Assembly (NCBI RefSeq): GCF_900102015.1
Contig: NZ_FNAT01000006.1
Span: forward strand, 1-64,000
Source: Limimaricola pyoseonensis
Lineage (GTDB): Bacteria; Pseudomonadota; Alphaproteobacteria; Rhodobacterales; Rhodobacteraceae
DNA length: 64,000 bases
Direction: 5' to 3'
The notes beneath the pieces were generated by a model. The model had not been told where the DNA came from, made no database searches, and was given only the letters and a program-made list of their open reading frames with translations. Positions 17,559-25,582 of the stretch are shown piece after piece (position 1 is the stretch's first letter; the number at the start of each line of letters is the position of its first letter). Position numbers and translations under genes: made by a program.

Positions 17559-18976
17559 TTCAGCCCCAGCTCGGTCAGCGCCTGCGCCACGCCGTCGAGG
17601 TTCGACAGCTGCATCGAGGCGTAGTTGGGCGAGAGCACCACGCCGTGCCCGCCGGCGCGGTAGGTCGCCATGACCGAGCGGTAGGCGATGTCCGGCGTGC
17701 ATTTCGCCTGGTCGGCCCGGACCCGCGGCGCGTCGATGCCGAGACCCATGTAGACCTTGGCCTTGCCGTGGACGCCGCGCAGCGCGTCGGCGCACTGGTC
17801 GTGGACGTAGACGTCCGGGTCCATGCCCTCTTGGATCGCCCGGTCGAGCGGCGGCGCGCCGAGACCCAGCATCCGCGACATGACGGCCGCGGCCGCGCCG
17901 GCGTCGAAATCGCGCAGGATGGTGCGGTGGAAGAAGCCGAATTCCTTGTGCCAGATCTCGCCGGACTGGTGCTGGTAGGTGATCGGCTTGACCCAGTCGG
18001 CATACATGGTCTGCTCGGCCCAGGGCCACTGGGCCCGGCGGAAGATGTTGAAGTGGTTGCGGTTCCAGACGTTGAGCCCGAAGGGCAGGCCGGGCTTGCA
18101 CCACTTGACCAGACCGTAGAGCTCGCGGTCGAGATCCTTGTTGCGCTCGAGCCAGAAGCGTTCCCATATCAGGATCTCGGGGTTGTCCATCAGCACCCGC
18201 AGGAAGGTCAGGAAGGCGCCGTCGTCGAACTCCTCCCCGGCGATCGCGGCCTGCATGAACTCGTACATGCGGATCAGCCCGCGGCGGCAGGCCTCGGGGT
18301 CGATGCCGCGCCGCCGCGCCTCGTCGAGCGCCGGCTCGGAGAAATCGCCCGGCGCCTGGCCTTGGATCAGCTGGTCGAGCGGCGAGTTGCGCTCGTTGCA
18401 CCACATCAGCCCGTCGATGTCGTAGTTGCGGACCTGGTCCTCGATCATCGAATGCATCCAGGTGCGGTAGTCGGGGTTCGAGGTCGAGGGCTCGTCCTTC
18501 ATCCGGCCGAAGCAGTCGATCTCCATCACCTGCGGCAGGTTCGGCACCTCGATGGTGTTGGCGCTGCCATGCCCGGCATATTTGAAGAAGGGCTCCATCA
18601 GCTCGGGATAGACCTTCATGCCGCGCTTGCGCGCCTCGGGGATGACGAGGTCGAGGATGTCGACGCCCTCCATCTCCGGGTCGGTGGCGCGGAAATCCTT
18701 GATCATCGTGTTGGCGTAGAAGCGCGGATCGGGGTCGAAATAGGCGCCGCCCTTCATGGTGAAGGGCTCGGGCACGCCGTGGTCGGGCCAGCCGTCGAGC
18801 GCGTGGCTGATCGAGCGACCGGTCTTCAGCCCCAGCCACGAGCAGGTGCCGAGCATCAGCACGTTGACGCCGACCCGGTCGTGCAACGTGTCGAGCACCG
18901 CGTCGGTGCCCTCGTCGACGAAGCTGATCGGGCTGACCTGGATGCCGACGAATTTCTCTTCCGGATCGGGTCTCAT
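17555..18976 (-). CDS. Putative TIM-barrel protein, glycoside-hydrolase-like, function unknown
   Basis: 473 residues with no signal peptide, so cytosolic. Alternating beta-alpha segments suggest a TIM barrel resembling hypothetical glycoside-hydrolase-like families: GIQVSPISFVDEG at the first strand, MKVYPELMEPFFKY, YDIDGLMWCNERNSPLDQ, and FGLNVWNRNHFN. E in WCNERN and E in YPELME are candidate acid/base residues, but no family signature was recognised with certainty. The protein is rich in aromatic residues, as in sugar-binding barrels. It is coupled by ATGA overlaps to an aminotransferase upstream and the cyclic amidohydrolase downstream, so it probably works in the same pathway, where a sugar hydrolase would be unexpected. 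Confidence 0.6.
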   Translation of the reverse strand: MRPDPEEKFVGIQVSPISFVDEGTDAVLDTLHDRVGVNVLMLGTCSWLGLKTGRSISHALDGWPDHGVPEPFTMKGGAYFDPDPRFYANTMIKDFRATDPEMEGVDILDLVIPEARKRGMKVYPELMEPFFKYAGHGSANTIEVPNLPQVMEIDCFGRMKDEPSTSNPDYRTWMHSMIEDQVRNYDIDGLMWCNERNSPLDQLIQGQAPGDFSEPALDEARRRGIDPEACRRGLIRMYEFMQAAIAGEEFDDGAFLTFLRVLMDNPEILIWERFWLERNKDLDRELYGLVKWCKPGLPFGLNVWNRNHFNIFRRAQWPWAEQTMYADWVKPITYQHQSGEIWHKEFGFFHRTILRDFDAGAAAAVMSRMLGLGAPPLDRAIQEGMDPDVYVHDQCADALRGVHGKAKVYMGLGIDAPRVRADQAKCTPDIAYRSVMATYRAGGHGVVLSPNYASMQLSNLDGVAQALTELGLK

Positions 18977-20154
18977 GCGGCCACCCCCTTTCGCGCGGCG
19001 ACGAAGCCGGCGATCCGGCGCATCGCCTCCCGGATCAGGGGCAGCGGCTGCAGGTAGCTGATGCGGATGAAGTCGCTGTCGGCCTCGCCGAACATGTCGC
19101 CGGGGAAGACCATGACCCCGGTTTCGCGCAGAAGCCCCTCGCAGAAGGGCTTGGCCTTCATGCCGGTCGAGGAGATGTCGGTGTAGACGTAGAAGGCGCC
19201 GCCCGGCGCGCCGTAGCGCAGCCCGGCCTCGGTGAGCGCGCCGGTCAGCCAGGCGCGGCGCTCGGCGTATTCGGCGTGCATCGCGTCGATCGGCGCCTGC
19301 GGTCCGGTCAGGGCGGCCAGCGCGGCGTGCTGGCTGACGGTGCAGGTGTTGATCGACAGCGTGTGACGCGGCTCGGTCATCTTCTCGACGAAGTCGCGCG
19401 GCGCGGCGAGGTAGCCGACGCGCCAGCCGGTCATGGCGTAGGTCTTGGAGAAGCCGTTCAGCGTGATCGTCCGCTCCTTCATCCCCGGCAGGGTGGCGAT
19501 GGAGAGGTGCTCGTGGCCGTCATAGATCAGCCGCGCGTAGATCTCGTCGGCGACGATCAGCAGGTCGTGCTTCACCGCGAGACCGGCGATGCGGCGGATC
19601 ACCTCGGGCGGGGTGACCGCGCCGGTGGGGTTGTTGGGCGAGACCAGCACGAACATCCGCGTGCGATCGGTGATCCGCGCCTCGATCTCGTCGGGGTCGA
19701 GCGCGAAATCGTCGCGCAGATGGGTCGGCACCGGCACCGGCACGCCGCCGCACAGATGCACGGCGGTGTCGTAGGTGGTGAAGCGCGGCGAGGTGATCAG
19801 CACCTCGTCGCCCGGCGCGCAGAGGCCGAGCATCAGCAGCATGATCGATTCCTGCACGCCGGCCGTGACCACGATCTCGTCGGCGGAATAGTCGAGGTCG
19901 TACTCGTTCACGAGGTTCTCGGCGATCGCCTCGCGCAGCGCGGGGATGCCGGTGGGGCCGGTGTAGTGGTGCTGATCGGCGTCGAGCGCGGCCTTGGCGG
20001 CGGCGACGATGTGCGGCGGCGTGTGGAAGTCGGGGTCGCCGCGGCCGAGCGCGATGACGTCGTCGAGCCCGGCGGCGATGCCGAGCATCTTGGTGCGGAA
20101 CGCGCCGTCTTCCTCGACGATGCGCGGGGCGATGCGGTCATGCAGCAGGGACAT
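18973..20154 (-). CDS. PLP-dependent class I/II aminotransferase, paralogue 1
   Basis: 393 residues, fold type I. LGRGDPDFHTPPHI near the N-terminus, the SPNNPTGAV substrate loop at about 172-180, D203 in VADEIYARL, the Schiff-base lysine K237 in NGFSKTYAMTGWRVGY and a terminal R in FIRISYL are all intact. It should move an amino group between an amino acid and a 2-oxo acid. It is clearly paralogous to the aminotransferase at 27132-28334 on the other arm of the divergent operon pair. The start is fixed by overlap with the stop of the upstream amidohydrolase gene. The substrate cannot be read. Confidence 0.87.
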   Translation of the reverse strand: MSLLHDRIAPRIVEEDGAFRTKMLGIAAGLDDVIALGRGDPDFHTPPHIVAAAKAALDADQHHYTGPTGIPALREAIAENLVNEYDLDYSADEIVVTAGVQESIMLLMLGLCAPGDEVLITSPRFTTYDTAVHLCGGVPVPVPTHLRDDFALDPDEIEARITDRTRMFVLVSPNNPTGAVTPPEVIRRIAGLAVKHDLLIVADEIYARLIYDGHEHLSIATLPGMKERTITLNGFSKTYAMTGWRVGYLAAPRDFVEKMTEPRHTLSINTCTVSQHAALAALTGPQAPIDAMHAEYAERRAWLTGALTEAGLRYGAPGGAFYVYTDISSTGMKAKPFCEGLLRETGVMVFPGDMFGEADSDFIRISYLQPLPLIREAMRRIAGFVAARKGVAA

Positions 20155-21377
20155 CAGTGAAGCCTCTTTCCGTCGATGAAGGTCATGGTGACGCGCTCCA
20201 GCGCGCCAAGGTCCTGATCGGGCTTGCCGTCCACGACGATCAGGTCGGCTAGCTTGCCGGCCTCCAGCGTGCCGAGCGTGTCGCCGAAGCCGTTGAGCCT
20301 GGCGGCGCGGGCGGTGATGGCGCGCAGCGCATCCATGTTGTCGGGGCAGACCCCGACCTCGACCATGAATTTCAGCTCGGGCACGATGCGGTCGTGCTCG
20401 ACCGCCGGGCTGCCCGCGTCCGTGCCGAAGACGATCGGCACGCCGGCCTTCGCGGCCCGCACCAGCCCGTCGAAGCGGGTCTTGTCGGCGACCGCCTTCT
20501 GGCGTTCCTCGATCTTCCATTCGGGGATGCCGAAGGCGCGGGCGATGGAGGGCTCGGCCTGGATGACGAGGGCCGAGAAGGTGGTGACGATGGGAATGTC
20601 GCGCTCCAGCAGCAGGCCGATCGTCTCGTCGGACATCGCGCCGCCATGTTCGACGCAGTCGATGCCGAACTCCGCGACGCGGCGGATGCAGGCGTCGTAG
20701 GTGGCGTGGGCGGTGATCGGCAGGCGATTGCGATGCGCCTCGTCGATCACGGCGTGCAGCTCCTCATCGGTGAACTCGAGCGTGTCGTGGCAGGCCATGA
20801 TCTTGATCAGGTCGGCGCCGCGCTTGACCTGGTCGCGCACGGCGCGGCGCATCTCGTCGGCGCCTGAGGCCTCGCGGCAGACCCAGTAGGTGTGACCGCC
20901 GGTCTGGATGATGCTCTCGCCCGAGACCAGCAGGCGCGGGCCGGGGAAGATCCCCTGCGCGACCGCCTGCTTGGTGAAGAGGTTGGCGTCGTGGACGCCG
21001 AGGTCGCGCACCAGCGTGATGCCCGCGCAAAGCGATTTCAGCATGTTGCCCGCCGCCTTGTAGGCGCGGATCTCGGGCGGGTCGAACATCGACTGCTGCG
21101 ACAGCTCGTGGATGCCGTCCCAGCTCAGATGGGCATGGCTGTTCATCATGCCGGGCATCAGCGTGCCGCCGGTCTCGATGGTCTCGATCTCGCGCGGCGC
21201 CTCGCCACGCCGGCCCACCGCGGCGATCCGGCCGCCGGAGAGATGGACGAAGCCGTCCTCGATCAGCTCGTCGCCGACGGCGGTGATGACGCGGCCCATG
21301 AGCACGAGGTCCACCGCCGGTGCGTCGAACATCTTCTTGGTGATCTTCTGGTATTTCCAGGCTGCCGGTTCCGGCAT
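20154..21377 (-). CDS. Metal-dependent amidohydrolase, prolidase/imidazolonepropionase-like
   Basis: 407 residues of the amidohydrolase superfamily. Metal ligands are visible in order: H81 and H83 (NSHAHLSWDG), K192 (ADLIKIMA, probably carboxylated), H224 (ITAHATYD), H244 (CVEHGG) and D320 (VFGTDAGSP). The spacing is that of the Xaa-Pro dipeptidase/Zn-dependent arginine carboxypeptidase group, which hydrolyse dipeptides or acyl amino acids. There is no signal peptide. It starts 25 bases after the M24 gene, the only non-overlapping junction in this operon. The substrate is open: a dipeptide, N-acyl amino acid or cyclic amide. Confidence 0.82.
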   Translation of the reverse strand: MPEPAAWKYQKITKKMFDAPAVDLVLMGRVITAVGDELIEDGFVHLSGGRIAAVGRRGEAPREIETIETGGTLMPGMMNSHAHLSWDGIHELSQQSMFDPPEIRAYKAAGNMLKSLCAGITLVRDLGVHDANLFTKQAVAQGIFPGPRLLVSGESIIQTGGHTYWVCREASGADEMRRAVRDQVKRGADLIKIMACHDTLEFTDEELHAVIDEAHRNRLPITAHATYDACIRRVAEFGIDCVEHGGAMSDETIGLLLERDIPIVTTFSALVIQAEPSIARAFGIPEWKIEERQKAVADKTRFDGLVRAAKAGVPIVFGTDAGSPAVEHDRIVPELKFMVEVGVCPDNMDALRAITARAARLNGFGDTLGTLEAGKLADLIVVDGKPDQDLGALERVTMTFIDGKRLH

Positions 21378-21402
21378 GTGTCGCTCCCCTTCTTGTGTTG
21401 GA

Positions 21403-22563
21403 TCAGAGCGCGATGACGCGCGCGCCGATCGGCGTGTCGGCCAGGAAGCGCGAGGGGATCTCCACCCCGGCCTCCGTGGCGATCATGGTGTTGATGCTGC
21501 GCCAGCCGTCGCGGCCGGGGCGGTAGACGCCCGGCTCGGACGAGAAGACCATGCCGGGGCCTGTGGGCGTGGCGTCGCCCGGGGCGAGCCAGGGCGCCTC
21601 GTGGCCCTGCAGGCCCATGCCGTGGCCGATGCGGTGGCGGATCGCGTCCGACAGCCCGGCCGCGCGCAGCCGGTCCAGCGCGGCGCGGTCGATCTCCTCG
21701 CAGCTCTGCCCGGCGGCCAGCGCCTCCTGCGCGGCGGCGTCGCACTCCTCCATCGCCTGCATGACATGACGCTGTTCGGCGTCTGGCTCGCCCAGCACGA
21801 AGGTGGCGCCGCTCTCGGCGTGGTAGCCGCCGAGGCTGGCGCCGATCCCGGCGATCAGCGTCTCGCCGGGTTGCGGCATGCGGGGCAGGGTGGCGCCATG
21901 CGGCAGGGCGGCGCGCGGGCCGGAATGCACCGTGGCGGTGATGCCCATCGGCGTGCCGGCGAAGGCGTCGCGATGGGTCCGGGTCAGCGCGCCCTTCGCA
22001 TGCGCCATGGCGTCGTCCATCAGGTCCTGCTCGGTGCCGCCCTGACCGATGATGTCGGCGGCCGCGGCGTGCAGCCGCCGCAGGAACAGGTCGGCGTAGG
22101 TGGCGGCCACGCGGGTCAGCGCCAGCTCCTCGGGCTGCTTGACGATCCGCTCGGCCATGCCGTGATCGGCGAGGTCCAGCGCCTCGGTCCGGGCCCGCGC
22201 CGCGTCGAGCAGCCGCGCCTTGAGCTGGTCGATGCCGACCCGGCGGCGGCCGATCTCGTCGAGCATCCACAGGATCGCGGGGACCGGGCCGGGGAACTCG
22301 TCGTAGCAGCGCAGGTCGGCGATGCCGGTGCCCTCGGCGTTCTCGCGCTCGAGCCCGGGCATGAAGAGGATCGGCTCACCCTCGACCGGCAGCCAGACCG
22401 CCATGGGCCGCTCGCCGGCCGAGAGGAACAGCCCGGTCGCGTAGGCGATGTTGGCCGCATGCGTCAGCAGCAGCCCGTCGAGCCCGGCGCGGGCCGCGCG
22501 GGCGCGCAGCCGGTCCCTTGCCGCCGCGTGGAAGGCGGGGGCGAGCGGGCGGGGCGGGCTCAC
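21403..22563 (-). CDS. M24-family pita-bread protein with lost metal ligands (creatinase-type hydrolase)
   Basis: 386 residues: an N-terminal creatinase domain (to about 145) and a C-terminal pita-bread domain. H222 (ALPHG), H314 (IGHGMGLQGHE) and E343 (SSEPGVY) match conserved positions. Three of the five usual metal ligands are changed: the first Asp is G239 (LIAGIGA), the second is E250 (GYHAESGATF) and the last Glu is I357 (WRSINT). Creatinase and ectoine hydrolase are known metal-free members that use the histidine to hydrolyse amidine or amide bonds, so a C-N hydrolase is likelier than an aminopeptidase. ATG overlaps the stop of the dehydrogenase gene upstream. Confidence 0.8.
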   Translation of the reverse strand: MSPPRPLAPAFHAAARDRLRARAARAGLDGLLLTHAANIAYATGLFLSAGERPMAVWLPVEGEPILFMPGLERENAEGTGIADLRCYDEFPGPVPAILWMLDEIGRRRVGIDQLKARLLDAARARTEALDLADHGMAERIVKQPEELALTRVAATYADLFLRRLHAAAADIIGQGGTEQDLMDDAMAHAKGALTRTHRDAFAGTPMGITATVHSGPRAALPHGATLPRMPQPGETLIAGIGASLGGYHAESGATFVLGEPDAEQRHVMQAMEECDAAAQEALAAGQSCEEIDRAALDRLRAAGLSDAIRHRIGHGMGLQGHEAPWLAPGDATPTGPGMVFSSEPGVYRPGRDGWRSINTMIATEAGVEIPSRFLADTPIGARVIAL

Positions 22564-23666
22564 AGGATGTCGCCGGTGTAGCGGTCGAGGACCTCCAGCT
22601 CCGAGGCCAGCCCCAGCTCGCGCCCCAGCGCCTGCAGGTCGGCGAGCACGTCGTCGGCGATCGGCACGCCGTTCTCGGACTTGCTGGCGGTTCGCCGCGC
22701 CTCCTGCTCGCCGGGGACGAGGATCTCGTCGAAGCCCGGCCGCCGCGCGCGGCTCCGGGCCATCTCGACGAACTCGCCCATCCGCGCCTCGTACTCGGCG
22801 GGCTCCATGAACCAGCCGATGTCGATGGCGATGAAGGTGTGCGAGACGTCGAGCTTCTTCGGGTCGGAATAGGGGGTGAGGCCGAAGCCGCCGCCCGAGA
22901 GCACGCCGGTCAGCGCCTCGGTCATGAAGGCGAGGCCGTAGCCCTTGTGGCCGCCGATGGCGAGCAGCGGCCCGTTCATCGCGGCGGCGGGATCGTCGGT
23001 CTCCTCGCCCTCGGGAGTCAGCGCCCAGTCGCGGGGCATCTTCTTCCCCTCGCGCAGGTACCAGTTCATCATTCCCTTGCCGGCGGTGGTCAGCGCGATG
23101 TCGAGCACGGCCGGAAAGCCCTTGTCGGTCGGCGCGGCGATCGACCAGGGATTGGTGCCGGTGACGCCCTCGCGCCCGCCCCAGGGCGCCATCTCCGGCC
23201 CGGCATTGGTGAAGGCGATGCCGATGCAGCCCTGCTCCAGCGCCTGGCAGGCATGCACCGCGCTCGAGCCGTAATGGGTCGAGTTGCGGACCACGACGGT
23301 GCCGATGCCGTTCTCCTTCGCCTTGCGCACGGCCAGCCGCATGGCCTTGGCCGCCGCGACGGTGCCGATGCCGTTATGGGCGTCGACCAGCGCCAGGCTC
23401 GGGGCCTCCTTCAGCACGGTCCAGTCGGCGCGCGGCGCGACCTCGCCGTTGCCGATGCGCTGCTGGTAGCGCCGCAGCCGCATCACGCCCTGGCCCTGGC
23501 CGGGGTGGAAGCGCAACTCGGAGAAGATCAGCGCGTCGGCGAAGATGCCGGCATCCTCCTCGGTCAGCCCCAGCGCGCGGAAGCCCTCGGCGACGAAGGC
23601 GCGCAGGCTCTCGCGCCCGACATTGGTCATGGTGATGGCGCGGGCGGGGGTCTGTTCGGTGGTCAT
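22560..23666 (-). CDS. Ldh2-family NAD(P)-dependent dehydrogenase (malate/lactate/ureidoglycolate type)
   Basis: 368 residues of the Ldh_2 family, a fold distinct from Rossmann dehydrogenases. Visible hallmarks are the catalytic histidine in VVRNSTHYGSSA, the GTNPWSIAAPT cofactor loop, and GHKGYGLAFMTEALTGVLSGG near the C-terminus. Members oxidise malate, L-lactate, sulfolactate or ureidoglycolate (AllD), or reduce cyclic imino acids such as piperideine-2-carboxylate. With an allantoinase and ureidoglycolate lyase in the same regulon, an AllD-like role is attractive; with the peptidases and aminotransferases, an imino-acid reductase is equally possible. Confidence 0.85.
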   Translation of the reverse strand: MTTEQTPARAITMTNVGRESLRAFVAEGFRALGLTEEDAGIFADALIFSELRFHPGQGQGVMRLRRYQQRIGNGEVAPRADWTVLKEAPSLALVDAHNGIGTVAAAKAMRLAVRKAKENGIGTVVVRNSTHYGSSAVHACQALEQGCIGIAFTNAGPEMAPWGGREGVTGTNPWSIAAPTDKGFPAVLDIALTTAGKGMMNWYLREGKKMPRDWALTPEGEETDDPAAAMNGPLLAIGGHKGYGLAFMTEALTGVLSGGGFGLTPYSDPKKLDVSHTFIAIDIGWFMEPAEYEARMGEFVEMARSRARRPGFDEILVPGEQEARRTASKSENGVPIADDVLADLQALGRELGLASELEVLDRYTGDIL

Positions 23667-24538
23667 GCGGAAAGTCCCAGGATGTCGGCGATGTTGGTCT
23701 GCGGCGCGTCAAAGGCGCCGAGACGGCCCTCCGGCGCGGTCATCACGATGGTCAGGCCGGGGCCGTAGCCGGCGCGCGGCCCGTCGGTCTGGCCGACGAT
23801 GCCGATCGACAGGGCGCCGCGCAGGTAGCCGTGGTTGTAGCGGCTGTCGGTGTCGGCCACCGCGACCACGTCGCCGAGCCGCAGCCGGTCGAGCCCGTGC
23901 CGCGCCAGTTCCTCGCGGTCGGTGGACTGGATGTGCAGCGAGCCGCCTTCCGAGGTCAGGCCGGCGCCCGCGCCGACCATGTGCGGCGGCACGGTGGCGG
24001 CGACGCCCATCTTCAGCACGCCGCCCACGTTCTCCTTCGGCAGGCTGTCGAAGAGCCGCGGGTCGAGCGATTTCAGCGCGATGCCGGGATGGTCGGGCAG
24101 GGTGAGGCCGACGCCCTCGGCGGCGACCATGATCGTGTCGTCGACGGCGAGCTTCTCGCGCGTGGCGCGGTCGAAATGGATGATGACCTGGTCGGAGAAG
24201 CGGCCGGACTTGCCGGTCACCGTGCCGGTCGCGCCCTTGGCCGCGCCGGAGACCACGGTGGCGCGGTTGCCGACGCAGGCGAAGATGTTCAGGCCGCGGT
24301 TCTTGTTGGCGTCGGGATGGGCGATCGACACCGAGGGGTGGATGCAGTCGCCCGACCAGCCGAAGGCGCTGTCGCCGACCGAGACGTTGTAGACGATGCC
24401 GCCGAAGGTGGGCCACAGGAAGGGCGTGCCGTCCGCGGCCAGGCGGTAGGGCTCGGCCGGCAGGCCGGAGAAGGCGGGGTTCGCGACCTTGCCCGCGACG
24501 GAGACGGCGACGAGGTCGGATGCGTTGGTGACGGTCAT
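23663..24538 (-). CDS. DUF4438-family protein, paralogue 1
   Basis: 291 residues, recognised as DUF4438 by FGGIVYNVSVGDSAFGWSGDCIHPSVSI, described here by its shorter blocks YNVSVGD and GDCIHPSVSI, and the C-terminal YGPGLTIVMTAP. No catalytic motif is known for this mainly beta-strand family. The start is fixed by ATGA overlap with the next DUF4438 gene upstream. The two proteins align over nearly their whole length and probably form a hetero-oligomer or act on sequential substrates; both statements are inference. There is no signal peptide or membrane segment. Confidence 0.75.
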   Translation of the reverse strand: MTVTNASDLVAVSVAGKVANPAFSGLPAEPYRLAADGTPFLWPTFGGIVYNVSVGDSAFGWSGDCIHPSVSIAHPDANKNRGLNIFACVGNRATVVSGAAKGATGTVTGKSGRFSDQVIIHFDRATREKLAVDDTIMVAAEGVGLTLPDHPGIALKSLDPRLFDSLPKENVGGVLKMGVAATVPPHMVGAGAGLTSEGGSLHIQSTDREELARHGLDRLRLGDVVAVADTDSRYNHGYLRGALSIGIVGQTDGPRAGYGPGLTIVMTAPEGRLGAFDAPQTNIADILGLSA

Positions 24539-25404
24539 TCGGGGTCTCCCAGGCCGAGATGGCGGGCGATGTTGGCGGACGGCTCGACGCTGAAATCGAT
24601 GCCGCCGTCTCGCGCGGTCATGAGGGTGAGGATGCCGGGGCCGTGCCCGGTCATGATCGAGTCGCCGTGGATGCACAGCGCGATGCTGACCGCGCCCTCG
24701 CGGTAGGAGCGGCCGAAATGGTGGTCGGCGTGACGGATCGCGATGAGGTCGCCGAGCCGCATCCGGTCGATGCCGAGATCGGCCATCAGCGCGCGGTCGC
24801 CCGACATCAGGTCCTGGTCGACATATTCGGAGTTCAGCTCGGCGCCCGAGCCCATGATCCGGATCGGCAGTTCCATCGCCACGGGCACGTGCAACCGCCC
24901 CTCGCGGGCGGTGACACCCATCGCGTGGAACAGCCGCGGGCTCATCTTCTTGAACTCGACCGCCGGAAACTCGGGCAGGGCGAAGCCGCGGCCATGTGTG
25001 ACGACCTGGATGCGGTCGCCCGGCGCGATCAGTCGATGCGCCGCGTCGTCGAACTGCACGAGGATGCGGGCGTGCTCGCCGATCACCACGCCGCGCGCGC
25101 CCTCGGCCATGCCGGAGGTCACGACGGCCTCGTTGCCGATGCAGGTGAGGTAGTGCAGCGCGTGGTGCCGGCCACCATCGGCCTCGTCGTCGATCGAGAC
25201 GCCGGGTTCGACGTGATCGGCCGCCCAGCCGAAGGCGCGGTCGCCGCAGCGCACATTGTAGGTGACACCGAACATGCCGGGCAGCACGGTGGATCTGCCG
25301 TCAGGCCAGGGAATGTACTGTCCGGCCTTGACCGATGGCGTCGTTACCGAGCCGGCGACCGCCATCTCGACGAGGCTCGTCTCATTCGTGAGCAGGTTTG
25401 GCAT
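24535..25404 (-). CDS. DUF4438-family protein, paralogue 2
   Basis: 289 residues from the ATG at 25404, chosen because the protein then aligns with the start of its tandem paralogue (MPNLLTNETSLVEMAVAG against MTVTNASDLVAVSVAG) and GAGGGA lies about 12 bases upstream; a longer frame reaches 25509. Shared blocks are FGVTYNVRCGDRAFGW, PGVSID, SPRLFHAM, LGIDRMRLGDLIAI and GHGPGILTLMTA. First gene of the leftward eight-gene operon, next to the shared control region. The biochemical role is unknown. Confidence 0.72.
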   Translation of the reverse strand: MPNLLTNETSLVEMAVAGSVTTPSVKAGQYIPWPDGRSTVLPGMFGVTYNVRCGDRAFGWAADHVEPGVSIDDEADGGRHHALHYLTCIGNEAVVTSGMAEGARGVVIGEHARILVQFDDAAHRLIAPGDRIQVVTHGRGFALPEFPAVEFKKMSPRLFHAMGVTAREGRLHVPVAMELPIRIMGSGAELNSEYVDQDLMSGDRALMADLGIDRMRLGDLIAIRHADHHFGRSYREGAVSIALCIHGDSIMTGHGPGILTLMTARDGGIDFSVEPSANIARHLGLGDPE

Positions 25405-25582
25405 CGCGGTTACGGGTCCCTCCATCGCCTCGTGGGGTGTTGACAAAACTTCCGGCAATTGCCACCAGTAGATTGTCGACATTGTGACGACGTATGGGAA
25501 GCACGGCAATACCCCTTAGTCAAGCACCCTGGACGGGCAGGCTCGACGAACCCCGGGACACAACGGCAGGGACGCGGAAAAC
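25405..25582. promoter_or_regulatory. Shared control region of the two divergent catabolic operons
   Basis: About 180 bases from which eight genes run left and twelve run right. It contains operator site 3 and a -35-like TTGACA at 25440-25445. I could not find a convincing -10 box at standard spacing on either strand. Confidence 0.6.
25472..25484. promoter_or_regulatory. Putative GntR operator, site 3
   Basis: ATTGTCGACATTG carries the same TTGTCGACA core as sites 1 and 2, around the 8-bp palindrome TGTCGACA (25474-25481). It lies about 70 bases upstream of the DUF4438 gene and 100 upstream of the carboxypeptidase gene, in a position to repress both directions. Confidence 0.62.

Noticed and set aside
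21403-22563. M24 protein as DddP-type DMSP lyase
   Set aside because: It is shorter than DddP as I know it and lacks most of the metal ligands that DddP keeps.
25440-25470. Full sigma-70 promoter starting at TTGACA (25440-25445)
   Set aside because: No acceptable -10 box lies 16-18 bases downstream; kept only as a -35-like element.
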